This document shows positions 17,785-26,219 of a stretch of 64,000 nt of DNA, piece by piece. Under the pieces are notes generated by a model. That model saw only the letters and a program-made list of their open reading frames with translations, was not told where the DNA came from and ran no database searches. The translations under genes were made by a program, and so were the position numbers. Origin of the DNA: CAVVYA01 sp964577835 (GTDB lineage: Bacteria; Pseudomonadota; Alphaproteobacteria; SMXQ01); the NCBI GenBank assembly GCA_964577835.1, contig CAZOBN010000003.1, positions 1 through 64,000 on the forward strand, in the 5' to 3' direction. Numbering within the stretch: position 1 is the first letter of the stretch; each line of letters opens with the position of its first letter.

Positions 17785-17818
17785 ATTTTCCACTAACTAG
17801 AAAATATTTCCGAAATAT
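17785..17818. promoter_or_regulatory. Overlapping palindromes between dapA-like and iclR genes (candidate operator)
   Basis: Two inverted repeats overlap by two bases in the divergent promoter gap: ATTTTC-N9-GAAAAT at 17785-17805, and ATATTTC-C-GAAATAT at 17804-17818. Both are perfect. Their place between an IclR gene and the catabolic unit it would control makes them the best candidate binding sites for that regulator. Confidence 0.5.
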
Positions 17819-17898
17819 ATTGCCCGTCCGCCCGGAACGTGTCAACTGTGATCACGCAACTCACGAAAAACCGTCGCAAACCGGTAGTGGACAAGGTC

Positions 17899-18810
17899 AT
17901 GTCGAATCAGAGCCGACGCACCGACGGCAACTCAGCCGGCGCACAGCCCAGCGCCCCCCGGCGCGCCGGGCGCCCGGCCACGCGCTCGCCCGACGCCGCC
18001 GGCGTGCGCACGCTGCTGATGGGCATCGCGCTGCTCAAGACCATCGCCCGCTTGCCCGAGCCCGCCAACCTCAGCGAGATCGCGCGGCGCGCGCAATTGC
18101 CGGTGAGTCGCGCGCATCGCTACCTCACCACGCTGGTGCAAGGCGGCATGCTCGCGGTCGATCCGAGCACCGGGCTTTACACCCTGGGCCCGGCCGCGGT
18201 CGAACTCGGCGTCGCCGCCATGTCGAACACCGATTCGCTGCAGATCGCGACCAACATCATGCGGCTGCTCACCGCGCGCACCGCTCTCGTCTCGGTGCTC
18301 ACCGTGTGGGGCAGCCATGGCCCGACCGTGGTGCGCTGGGAACAGGGCAAGCTGGAAGCCGCGGTGCGCGTGCGCGAGGGCATCAATCTCTCGATGCTGA
18401 CGACGGCGGCGGGACAGATCTTCCTCGCCTATCTCGATCCGCGCACCATCGCCGAACAGCTCGAGCGCGACCTGAAGGCATTGAACCGCGGCGCGCCGCC
18501 GGCGCAACGCATGAACGCGGACAAGGTCAAGGCGCTGCAGAAGGCCATTCGCGCCGATGGCATGGCATGCGCCGTGGGCATCCGCAATCCGCTGGTCGCC
18601 GCCATTTCGGCCCCGGTCTTCGACCGCAGCGGCCTGATCATGAGCCTGACGCTGACCGGCATTCAGGGCGCCTTCGACACCGGCCCCGACGGCGAGCCGG
18701 CGCGCCATATGAAAGAGGCCGCGCGCGAGATTTCCGGCCTGTTGGGCGGCGCGGGTTTCCTGCGCGGGGACGTCGAATTCGATCCGCCGACCCGCCGGGC
18801 TATCGGGTAA
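17899..18810 (+). CDS. IclR-family transcriptional regulator
   Basis: About 303 residues with the IclR winged helix (LLKTIARLPEPANLSEIARR, SRAHRYLTTLVQGG) and the GAF-like effector domain. The ATG at 17899 follows an AAGG; a GTG at 17839 would add 20 residues and cannot be excluded. An Ala/Pro/Arg-rich N-terminal tail precedes the helix-turn-helix. It is divergent from the DapA-family gene and followed 47 bp later by a bicupin and a TctC receptor, so it likely controls both sides in response to an aromatic acid. Confidence 0.92.
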   Translation: MSNQSRRTDGNSAGAQPSAPRRAGRPATRSPDAAGVRTLLMGIALLKTIARLPEPANLSEIARRAQLPVSRAHRYLTTLVQGGMLAVDPSTGLYTLGPAAVELGVAAMSNTDSLQIATNIMRLLTARTALVSVLTVWGSHGPTVVRWEQGKLEAAVRVREGINLSMLTTAAGQIFLAYLDPRTIAEQLERDLKALNRGAPPAQRMNADKVKALQKAIRADGMACAVGIRNPLVAAISAPVFDRSGLIMSLTLTGIQGAFDTGPDGEPARHMKEAAREISGLLGGAGFLRGDVEFDPPTRRAIG

Positions 18811-18857
18811 CAACCACCGCATGACAATCGAAAGCGAGTCACAGGAGTCATTCGACT

Positions 18858-19970
18858 ATGAGCGTGCGCGAAAAGGATGTCGGCCTTCCCGAAACCGGGG
18901 AGCGGCTGTTCATCGATCCTTATCTCGATTGGGCCGCGGCACAGGGCGTGCCGGTCGTCGAGGACTATGGCGTCGATCTGCTGACGACGCCGACCAAGCC
19001 TTGGGCGATGTTCGAATCCAACGGCGCCATCGTGCATCTCAAGGGCCGCGGCGATTTCGTCTCGGTGTTTCTGCTCGACCTGCAGCCGGGCGGCAAGACG
19101 GCGCCGCAACAGCATCTCTATGAAGAGATCTTCTACGTGGTCGAAGGCCACGGCAGCACCCAAGTCGAGATCGGCGGCGAAACCCACAGCTTCGAGTGGG
19201 GTCCGCGCAGCATGTTCGCCCTGCCGCTCAACGCGCGTTACCGCCTGTTCAACGGCAGCGGCCAGGAGCGCGCGCTGCTCGCCTCTTGCAACTACTTCCC
19301 GATGGTGAAGAACCTGTTCCGCAGCGACAGCGTGATCTTCGATCGCGCGCTGCGGCTCGAAGACCGCGAATATCCGGCGGACTATCTGCACGGCGAGGGC
19401 CGCTACATCCCGATCCGGCCCGGCTGGAACAGTTGGGAGACGAATTTCGTGCAGGATGTCGCCGCGTTCGAGCTCAAGGCCTGGAACAAGCGCGGCGCCG
19501 GCAGCTCCAACATGAACTTCATCCTGGCCGACGGGGTGATGAAGGCGCACGTCTCCTCCATGCCGGTCGGGTCCTACAAGAAGGGCCACCGCCACGGCCC
19601 GGACTTCTCGATCTTCAGCATCTCCGGCTCGGGCTATTCGCTGTTCTGGTACGAGGGCGAGACGGACTTCGTCCGCGTCGACTGGAAATACGGCATGCTG
19701 TTCGCGCCGCCCGAGATGATGTGGCACCAGCACTTCAACTCCGGGCCGGAGCCCGCGCGCTATCTCGCGGTGGCGCTCGGCGGTATCCGCTATCCGTTCC
19801 TCAATTCACGGCGCAAGCAACTGCTCGGCGTCGATGTCAGCGCCAAGGATGGCGGCGGCCAGATCGAGTATTGCGACCAGGATCCTCGCATCCACAAGAC
19901 GTTCCTCGACGAACTCGCGAAACATGGCGCCGCCTGCGCCATGGGCGCGGAGATTTTCAACAAGCGTTAG
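18858..19970 (+). CDS. Bicupin protein (putative dioxygenase)
   Basis: A 370-residue protein with two cupin barrels: QQHLYEEIFYVVEGHGS in the first and KGHRHGPDFSIFSISGSGYS with a late WHQHFNSG in the second. The histidines suggest a metal site in each barrel. It belongs to a poorly characterised cupin family. Co-directional with the IclR gene before it and the TctC receptor after it, suggesting a ring-cleavage or isomerase role for the ligand of that receptor. Confidence 0.88.
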   Translation: MSVREKDVGLPETGERLFIDPYLDWAAAQGVPVVEDYGVDLLTTPTKPWAMFESNGAIVHLKGRGDFVSVFLLDLQPGGKTAPQQHLYEEIFYVVEGHGSTQVEIGGETHSFEWGPRSMFALPLNARYRLFNGSGQERALLASCNYFPMVKNLFRSDSVIFDRALRLEDREYPADYLHGEGRYIPIRPGWNSWETNFVQDVAAFELKAWNKRGAGSSNMNFILADGVMKAHVSSMPVGSYKKGHRHGPDFSIFSISGSGYSLFWYEGETDFVRVDWKYGMLFAPPEMMWHQHFNSGPEPARYLAVALGGIRYPFLNSRRKQLLGVDVSAKDGGGQIEYCDQDPRIHKTFLDELAKHGAACAMGAEIFNKR

Positions 19971-20017
19971 ACGGCCTGCAACGACACCCTTCGCGGACCG
20001 ACCACAAGGAGACCAGA

Positions 20018-21043
20018 ATGACGTTACGTGCTCTGTCCTTCGCCGCCGCCGGGATTACGGCTGCGCTCGCGTGCGGACCCGTCGCCGCCCAAAGCGGCGC
20101 GCCTTCCTTCGCCGGCAAGACCATCGAGATCTGGATCGGCGCCGCGCCGGCCGGCGGCTATGATATCAACGCCCGCGCTGTGGCGCGCTACATGCCCGAC
20201 TACATTCCGGGCAAGCCGACCATGCTGCCCAAGAACATGCCCGGCGCCGGCAGCCTGCGCGCCGCCAACCTCGCCTACAACACCGGCGCCAAGGACGGCA
20301 CGGTGATCGGCGCGCCCAGCCGCTCGGTCATGACCATGCCGCTGCTCGGCGTCGAGAACGCCAAGCTCGACGTCACCAAGATCAACTGGATCGGCAGCGT
20401 GGCGAGCGAGGACAGCACCTGCATCTCCTGGCACACCACGGGCGTGAAGACGCTGAAGGACGCCCAGGAAAAGAAGCTGATCGTCGGCACCTCCGGTCCC
20501 GGCACCAGCACGCACACCTATGCGCTGCTGATCCAGAACCTGTTCGACGCCAAGTTCCACATCATCGGCGGCTACCCCGGTGGCAAGGACGCTCAGATCG
20601 CGCTCGAGCGCGGCGAGGTGGAAGGCACCTGCGGCTCCTATTCCAGCATCAAGACCCAGAAGCCGGATTGGATCCGCGACAAGCAGATCAACTTCCTGGT
20701 GCTGATCGGCGCCAACCGTGACCCCGATCTGCCGGACGTGCCGACCGTCGTCGAGCTCTCGACCACCGACGAGCAGCGCAACCTGTTGAAGATCGTGCTC
20801 GCGCCGCAGACCGCCGGCCGGCCCCTGTTCCTGCCGCCCGGTGTACCAGCCGATATCGTGAACACGATGCGCCGCGCCTTCGATTCGACCATGAAAGATC
20901 CGCGCTTCCTGGCGGAGGCCAAGAAGATCGGCATCGAGGTCAATCCGGTAACCGGCGAGCAGATCCAGAAAATCGCCCAGGATGTCTATGCCCTGCCGCC
21001 CGCCGCGGTGGAAAAGGCCAAGGCCTACCTGGAGTCGCGCTGA
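20018..21043 (+). CDS. TctC/Bug-type substrate-binding protein
   Basis: A 341-residue exported receptor. The ATG at 20018 is preceded by AAGGAGA and gives a signal peptide ending near VAAQSG. The longer open frame back to 19196 is only the shadow of the cupin gene. Family features include GAAPAGGYDINARAVARYM and KNMPGAGSLRAANLAYN. As with the other two receptors of this kind here, no TctA/TctB partner is in the window. Confidence 0.92.
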   Translation: MTLRALSFAAAGITAALACGPVAAQSGAPSFAGKTIEIWIGAAPAGGYDINARAVARYMPDYIPGKPTMLPKNMPGAGSLRAANLAYNTGAKDGTVIGAPSRSVMTMPLLGVENAKLDVTKINWIGSVASEDSTCISWHTTGVKTLKDAQEKKLIVGTSGPGTSTHTYALLIQNLFDAKFHIIGGYPGGKDAQIALERGEVEGTCGSYSSIKTQKPDWIRDKQINFLVLIGANRDPDLPDVPTVVELSTTDEQRNLLKIVLAPQTAGRPLFLPPGVPADIVNTMRRAFDSTMKDPRFLAEAKKIGIEVNPVTGEQIQKIAQDVYALPPAAVEKAKAYLESR

Positions 21044-21065
21044 GCGGTTGGGAAGCAGGCTCGGC

Positions 21066-21096
21066 AAAAAGGGGACCCGGTTGGGCCCCCCTTTTT
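21066..21096 (+). terminator. Rho-independent terminator after the receptor gene
   Basis: The arms AAAAAGGGG and CCCCTTTTT, with an inner CCC/GGG pair, form a strong stem 22 bp after the stop codon at 21043. A T-run follows on the plus strand and an A-run mirrors it, so it can also stop minus-strand transcripts from the small gene at 21125. Confidence 0.85.
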
Positions 21097-21124
21097 CTTT
21101 GGCGCGAACGGGCGCGGCTGAACC

Positions 21125-21316
21125 TCAGCGCCGGTCCATCTTGCGCGCTTGGCGCCGGTGGGCGCGCCGGACTTGGCGCGAGCGCGTGTCGGGACCGGGC
21201 ACGAAACGGCGTGCCTTGCGGCGGTCGATGATGCGGCGAATGCCGCGCGCGATCAGGAAGGCCACGGCGAGGCCGCCGAAGAACGTGATGAGAAACAGGG
21301 GATCGGTGAGCATCAT
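21125..21316 (-). CDS. Small membrane-anchored basic protein, unknown function
   Basis: A 63-residue frame with one N-terminal membrane helix (LFLITFFGGLAVAFLIA) followed by a strongly basic tail rich in Arg and Lys. I do not recognise a family. The ribosome site is weak. It sits alone between a terminator and the yciB gene. The helix-plus-basic layout is plausible for a real small protein, but it could be chance. Confidence 0.45.
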   Translation of the reverse strand: MMLTDPLFLITFFGGLAVAFLIARGIRRIIDRRKARRFVPGPDTRSRQVRRAHRRQARKMDRR

Positions 21317-21447
21317 GGAACTGTGGCCCTCATCGGCCGACCATAGAACGGCACGCCCGATTGTTCAGCACGGAATTTTGATCGCCGAGCCGCAGCCTGG
21401 CGGAGCCCGGGGATGACAAGCAGCCTCCCTCTTCCCTATAAAGAGGC

Positions 21448-22023
21448 ATGACACATCCCGAGACCGCTCCCGCAAGACGCGCCGAACCCGCCTGGCTCAA
21501 ACCCGTCACCGACTACGGCCCGCTTGCCGTGTTCTTCGGCGTCTACCTGAAGTTCGGCCTGATGCCGGCGACCGGCGCGCTGATCGCGGCGACCTGCGTC
21601 GCCCTCGCGGCGTCCCTGATCATCGCGCGCCGGGTGCCGATCATGGCGGTGATCACCGCCGTGGTGGTCGGCATCTTCGGCGGCCTTACCCTGTGGTTCG
21701 ACGACGATACCTTCATCAAGATGAAGCCGACCATCGTGCAGGCGGTCCTCGGCGCCATCCTGCTCGGCGGCCTCGTTTTCGGACGCCCGCTGCTCAAGCC
21801 GGTGATGGGCACCGCCTGGAACATGGACGACACGGGCTGGCGCAAGCTCAGCCTGCGCTTCGCCCTGTTCTTCCTGGCGATGGCGGTGCTCAACGAGCTC
21901 GTGTGGCGCACCCAGTCGACCGACTTCTGGGTCAACTTCAAGGTGTTCGGCATCCTCGGGCTGACGATGGTCTTCTCGCTCGCCCAGATGCCGCTGCTGA
22001 ACAAGCACCGCCTGCCCGATTGA
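21448..22023 (+). CDS. yciB: Inner membrane-spanning protein YciB / septation protein A
   Basis: A 191-residue integral membrane protein with about five hydrophobic segments and family landmarks: GPLAVFFGVYLKFGLMPATG, the DDTFIKMKPTIV loop, GWRKLSLRFALFF and NELVWR. YciB is involved in cell-envelope synthesis and normal division; its biochemical role is not settled. The start follows AGAGGC. Length is normal for alphaproteobacteria. Confidence 0.94.
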   Translation: MTHPETAPARRAEPAWLKPVTDYGPLAVFFGVYLKFGLMPATGALIAATCVALAASLIIARRVPIMAVITAVVVGIFGGLTLWFDDDTFIKMKPTIVQAVLGAILLGGLVFGRPLLKPVMGTAWNMDDTGWRKLSLRFALFFLAMAVLNELVWRTQSTDFWVNFKVFGILGLTMVFSLAQMPLLNKHRLPD

Positions 22024-22074
22024 GCGGCGGCCGGCGAAACGCCCGCCGGCCGGATCGCCCTCGACCGCCCCGCG

Positions 22075-22926
22075 TCACTCCGCGGCGGCCGTGTTGTTCT
22101 TCTTCTTTCCCGTCCAGTCGGGCGCGCTCGTCGCCTTGATCTTGCGCGCGTCCTTGACCAGCTCCTTGATCGCGCCGGTGATCGGCAGCGACAGGCTGGC
22201 CGCGTCGGTCATCTGGGACACGATCTGCATGTCCTTGAGCGCCCAGGTGAAGGTGATCATGTCCCAATCCTCGAGCGCCGCCGAGTTGCCCGATGACATG
22301 AGCAGCGCCTCGCGCAGCTTGGGCAGCTCGATGCCGGTGCTTTCGGCGAGCTTGCCCGCTTCGATCAGCGCCACGCCATTCACCCACAGCAGCAGGTTGT
22401 TCATGGTCTTGGCGACCTGGCCATGGCCGACGTCGCCGACATGCACGATGTCCGACGAGAACGCCGAATAGACCGGGCGCGAGCGTTCCGCGACTTCCGC
22501 CTTGGCGCCGAACAGCGCCAGCAGCGTGCCCTCGTCGGCCGCCCAGCCGCCGCGGCAGATCGGCGCGTCGAGCACATCGATGCCCTTGGCTTGCGCGAGC
22601 TTGTCGAGCGCCTTCACCGTGTCGGGCGCGACCGTGGAGGACACCGCGATGATCGAGCCCGGCTGCATGGTTTCGAGCAGCCCGCCCTTGCCGGTCACCA
22701 CCTCGATCGCCTCGTTGTCGAATCCGACCGCGATGATGACGAACTTGGAGACCCTGCCGAGCTCGGCGGCGCTCGCGGCGCTCTGCGCGCCGGCGGCTTC
22801 CGCCTTCCGGATCTGGTCGGCATCGATGTCCGTCACCGTCACCGGATAGCCCTGCTTGAGCATGTGCTTGAGCATGGCGTAGCCCATGCGGCCCGGGCCG
22901 ACGAGACCGATTCGTTCCTTTGACAT
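22075..22926 (-). CDS. NAD(P)-dependent beta-hydroxyacid dehydrogenase (HIBADH-like), second paralog
   Basis: A 283-residue protein with the Rossmann motif IGLVGPGRMGYAMLKHM and the catalytic lysine in GHGQVAKTMNN. It resembles the dehydrogenase at 12828 in length and motifs (DAPxCRG loop, SSGNSAALE near the C-terminus). ATG at 22926 is used; an in-frame ATG at 22938 lies on top of its own ribosome site. A LysR gene follows upstream on the same strand, the same pairing seen in region 2. Substrate unknown. Confidence 0.9.
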   Translation of the reverse strand: MSKERIGLVGPGRMGYAMLKHMLKQGYPVTVTDIDADQIRKAEAAGAQSAASAAELGRVSKFVIIAVGFDNEAIEVVTGKGGLLETMQPGSIIAVSSTVAPDTVKALDKLAQAKGIDVLDAPICRGGWAADEGTLLALFGAKAEVAERSRPVYSAFSSDIVHVGDVGHGQVAKTMNNLLLWVNGVALIEAGKLAESTGIELPKLREALLMSSGNSAALEDWDMITFTWALKDMQIVSQMTDAASLSLPITGAIKELVKDARKIKATSAPDWTGKKKNNTAAAE

Positions 22927-23042
22927 GTCCGACAGCATCCTCTGTTGACTATTGTTCGTGCTGGAACGGGTCTTACCGCGCGAAGGCGGATTTTTCCAGC
23001 CGGAGACGGGATTCGGGCAGGCAGAGCGCGCGCGCCCAGGCG

Positions 23043-24128
23043 TCAGGGGCTGCGCATGCGCCTCGGGGGAATCGGGCGCCCCTTGGCGCGCCCGCCGGTT
23101 CGGCGCGCCGCGCGCGTCGGAACGGCCGTCGCACCGACGGCGCGAATCGGTGTCGCCGCGGCGGCCGGCGGGCTTTGGGCGGGCGCGTCCGATAGCGCGT
23201 CCTCGCCCGGGCTGGCGGCGCTTGGCACCTCCCATGGCGAAGCGCTGATGCGGGCGGCCAAGAAATCGATGAACAGCCGAACCTTGGCCGCGACGAGATG
23301 ACGATGGGGGAACAGGACGTAGATCGGCTCCTGCTGGCCGGTGAACTCAGCGAGCGTGCGGCGCAGAACTCCTCTCGCCAAGTCCGGGCCGATGCAATAG
23401 GTGGGCAGCAGCGCGATTCCCATGCCGTTCCGGGTGATCTGGCGCAGCACCATGGCGCTGTTGGCGACCATGGCGCCCACAACCTTGACCTGGTTCTCGC
23501 CAGCGGCATGTTCGAAACGCCAAACGCCGTCCGCGTGCTTGGTGTGCAGCAGGCATTTGTGGCGCGCGAGGTCTTCCAGCGTCGCCGGCTCGCCGTGCGC
23601 CGCGAGATAGGCCGGCGATGCGCAGAGCAGCCAATGGAAGGCGCCGATGCGGCGCGCGACCAGGCTCGAGTCGGATGGCGACTGCAGGCGGATGGCGAGG
23701 TCGAAGCCGTGCTCGACCAGATCGAGCGCGTGCAGCGACACGTCGCTCAGCACCAACGAGACGCGGATCTCCGGATAGAGCGCCATGAATTCGGATACGA
23801 TGTTGCCGAGATAGAGGCTGCCGAACGACTTGGGCGCCAACACCTTGAGCTCGCCGCGCGGCTCCTCCTGCAGGCGCGCCACCAGCGCGTCCTGCTCCGC
23901 CATCTCCGCAAGAACGCGGACGCAGAAATCGAAATAGCCCTGGCCGATGTCGGTCACGCTGGAGCGCCGCGTGGTGCGATTGATCAGCCGCACGCCGAGC
24001 TGCTTCTCGAGCTGCATGACATGCTTGGTGACGATCGCCCGCGACAGCCCAAGCTGGGACGCCGCGGCGGCGAAGCTGCCTTCACGCACCACACGCACGA
24101 AGGTTTCCATGGCCTTGAGACGATCCAA
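23043..24128 (-). CDS. LysR-family transcriptional regulator with long C-terminal tail
   Basis: The winged helix (MDRLKAMETFVRVVREGS, LSRAIVTKHVMQLEKQ) and effector domain are normal up to about residue 300. The last 60 residues are an Ala/Pro/Arg-rich, low-complexity tail not needed for the LysR fold. It reads away from the amidohydrolase gene at 24586 across a 457-bp gap and so is a likely regulator of that gene or of the dehydrogenase downstream. Confidence 0.93.
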   Translation of the reverse strand: MDRLKAMETFVRVVREGSFAAAASQLGLSRAIVTKHVMQLEKQLGVRLINRTTRRSSVTDIGQGYFDFCVRVLAEMAEQDALVARLQEEPRGELKVLAPKSFGSLYLGNIVSEFMALYPEIRVSLVLSDVSLHALDLVEHGFDLAIRLQSPSDSSLVARRIGAFHWLLCASPAYLAAHGEPATLEDLARHKCLLHTKHADGVWRFEHAAGENQVKVVGAMVANSAMVLRQITRNGMGIALLPTYCIGPDLARGVLRRTLAEFTGQQEPIYVLFPHRHLVAAKVRLFIDFLAARISASPWEVPSAASPGEDALSDAPAQSPPAAAATPIRAVGATAVPTRAARRTGGRAKGRPIPPRRMRSP

Positions 24129-24585
24129 GTCCCACCGTCACGTAAGAATGAAACGAAGGGGGCGAGTCTGCTGGCCCGAGCGCATCTCGTCAAGCCCGCG
24201 ACGACCGTGGGAATTGGCCCGATAGCCTGAACATCTCGCCGGGGGACTATCCCTCGTCCGGGTGAATTCCACCCTGCGACGAGGGATATGGGCGTTTCCT
24301 CCCGATCCTCGGTAACCGCGGCTTTTTGCGCGCCGCATGGATCGTGCGTTTCCTGCCCGTCGCGGCCATGGCTGCCGCTTCAACGAAACATTCTAGAGAG
24401 GCGGACAGGGCCGATCTACGCGCGGGCGGCAAATGCACTGTTTCATAATAGTGAACAACGGCGGAAAACCGCCAGAAACGCCCTTTGGCCGGCGCCCATG
24501 GCGATTGAACCGAGACGCGGGACGGCTATAAGGGACTGACTGCCTTCCCCCTGCCGCGCGGTCCGCGGCCTTGCCGGAGATCCCC
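24129..24585. promoter_or_regulatory. Divergent promoter gap with a long inverted repeat
   Basis: No gene is visible in this 457-bp gap between divergent genes. At 24248-24288 there is a perfect 11-bp inverted repeat (TATCCCTCGTC / GACGAGGGATA) with a second, inner 5-bp repeat (GGGTG / CACCC), forming a 41-bp hairpin-capable site. It could be a regulator site or a leader hairpin for the amidohydrolase gene. Confidence 0.5.
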
Positions 24586-25638
24586 ATGCCCCTGCGTACC
24601 ATCGACGCCGACGCCCATGTGCTGGAAATCCCCTATAGCTGGGAATTCATGGCGGAAGCCGACCGCGGCTTTACGCCCATGGTGGTGACCTACGCGGCGG
24701 GCCAGCAGAAGTTGGGGGCCCAGGGCAACGTGCAGAAGGAATTCTGGGTGATCGACGGCCGCATCCAGCCCAAGGAGGCCAATGTCGGGGTCGAGAACAC
24801 CACCCAGGAGGCACGCGAGATGCGCGACATCGACGCCCGCCTCAAGCATATGGACGAGCTCGAGATCGACGTGCAGGTGCTCTACCCCACCCTGTTCCTG
24901 CGCCCGATCACCCTGAAGGCGCCGCTCGAGCTGGCGCTGGTGAAAAGCTACAACCGCTGGCTCGCCGAGATCTGGAAGAAGGGCAAGGGCCGCCTGCGCT
25001 GGGTCGTCATGCCGCCGCTGCTGACCATGGAGAAGGTGCGCGACGAACTGGCCTGGGCGAAGGAGCACGGCGCCTGCGGCGTCTTCCTGCGCGGGCTCGA
25101 GTGCGAGCGGGTGCTGTCCGATCCGTATTTCTTTCCGCTCTACGAGGCGGCGCAGGAACTCGACCTGCCGCTCTGCCTGCACTCGGGCACCAACGGATTC
25201 CAGGTGCACGATTTCTTCGCCGGCGATTCCGGCTTCAACAAGTTCAAGCTCGCCGTGGTCGGCGCCTTCCACACGCTGGTCATGGATGGCATCCCCGGCC
25301 AGTTCCCCAAGGCGCGCTGGGGCTTCGTCGAGGTCAGCTCGCAATGGATACCGTACGTGATGAACGACCTCGGCCTGCGCTTCAAGCGGCGCGGCCGGCG
25401 CATCGGCACCATGAAGGATTACAATTTCTACGTCGCCTGCCAGGTGACCGACGATCTCGCCGACATCATCAAGGTGGCCGGCGAGGACAATCTGGTGGTC
25501 GGCACCGATTACGGCCACCACGACACCTCGACCGAGATCGAGGCGCTGCGCCTCTTGAAGCAGAACGGCAAGGTGCCGCCCGCCGTGGTCGACAAGATCC
25601 TCGGCCCCAACGCCGAGAGGTTTTACGGGCTGAACTGA
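24586..25638 (+). CDS. Amidohydrolase family protein (ACMSD/decarboxylase-like)
   Basis: A 350-residue metal-dependent TIM-barrel protein of the amidohydrolase-2 type. The N-terminal metal motif is DADAHV, the conserved histidine is in LCLHSGTNG, and a late catalytic Asp is in VVGTDYGHHD. Members are aromatic-acid decarboxylases or hydrolases (2-amino-3-carboxymuconate-semialdehyde decarboxylase, gamma-resorcylate decarboxylase) in the cytoplasm. The ATG follows CGGAGA by five bases. It stands alone, divergent from a LysR gene. Confidence 0.9.
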   Translation: MPLRTIDADAHVLEIPYSWEFMAEADRGFTPMVVTYAAGQQKLGAQGNVQKEFWVIDGRIQPKEANVGVENTTQEAREMRDIDARLKHMDELEIDVQVLYPTLFLRPITLKAPLELALVKSYNRWLAEIWKKGKGRLRWVVMPPLLTMEKVRDELAWAKEHGACGVFLRGLECERVLSDPYFFPLYEAAQELDLPLCLHSGTNGFQVHDFFAGDSGFNKFKLAVVGAFHTLVMDGIPGQFPKARWGFVEVSSQWIPYVMNDLGLRFKRRGRRIGTMKDYNFYVACQVTDDLADIIKVAGEDNLVVGTDYGHHDTSTEIEALRLLKQNGKVPPAVVDKILGPNAERFYGLN

Positions 25639-25717
25639 CGATCGCGCACGCGCCGACGGCGAAAGAAAAGGCGGCGGTTACGGCCCCCGCCTTTTCCTTG
25701 TCCGACACCGGCCTCGC

Positions 25718-26101
25718 TCAGCACCACGGCTGACGCTTGCCGACCCAGGGCCGTGCCAATTTCGCTTTGATCAAGGCTTCGCCGAGATCCGCGCCGTTGC
25801 GCTCCACTGTCGCGAGGACACGGCCATAGCGGTCGATGCCGGTCTGCTTGATGGTGACGTGCCCCTTGGCGAGCCAGGCGCGGGTGAATTCCTTGGCCCG
25901 CAGCGCGAGCTGACGTTCGTAGTCGCATTGGCCCTGGATTTCCGGCGCGTCGATATTGGCGATGCGGAAAGTGGCGCGCAGGGTGTCGCCATCGTAATTG
26001 GCGAAGCCCCGGTCGGACGCCGCGAAGCTCGGCACGGCGGGGCACGCGGCGAACAAGAACACGGACAGGAACAGTACGGGACGCGTAAAGACTCTGATCA
26101 T
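25718..26101 (-). CDS. Exported thermonuclease-like (SNase) protein
   Basis: A 127-residue protein with a signal peptide (IRVFTRPVLFLSVFLFAA, cleavage near SFAA) followed by an SNase-fold domain: YDGDTLRATFRIANIDAPEI, then GIDRYGRVLATV. The staphylococcal nuclease family cleaves nucleic acids with calcium, but many short homologs lack proof of activity. Start at ATG 26101 (a TTG six bases earlier is possible). No strong ribosome site is seen. Confidence 0.85.
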   Translation of the reverse strand: MIRVFTRPVLFLSVFLFAACPAVPSFAASDRGFANYDGDTLRATFRIANIDAPEIQGQCDYERQLALRAKEFTRAWLAKGHVTIKQTGIDRYGRVLATVERNGADLGEALIKAKLARPWVGKRQPWC

Positions 26102-26219
26102 GAACAAAACAACGCTTACAAAACTTAGCGGACAATGTCAGGTGCGCCGAAACAACAAGCGGCGCCGGATTTCCATCCCACGCCGCCGGCCGTCCCGCAA
26201 CGGTGAATTTAAAGGCCGA

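Noticed and set aside
19196..20017. N-terminal extension of the TctC receptor frame
   Set aside because: It lies over the bicupin gene; the receptor has its own ribosome site and signal peptide at 20018.
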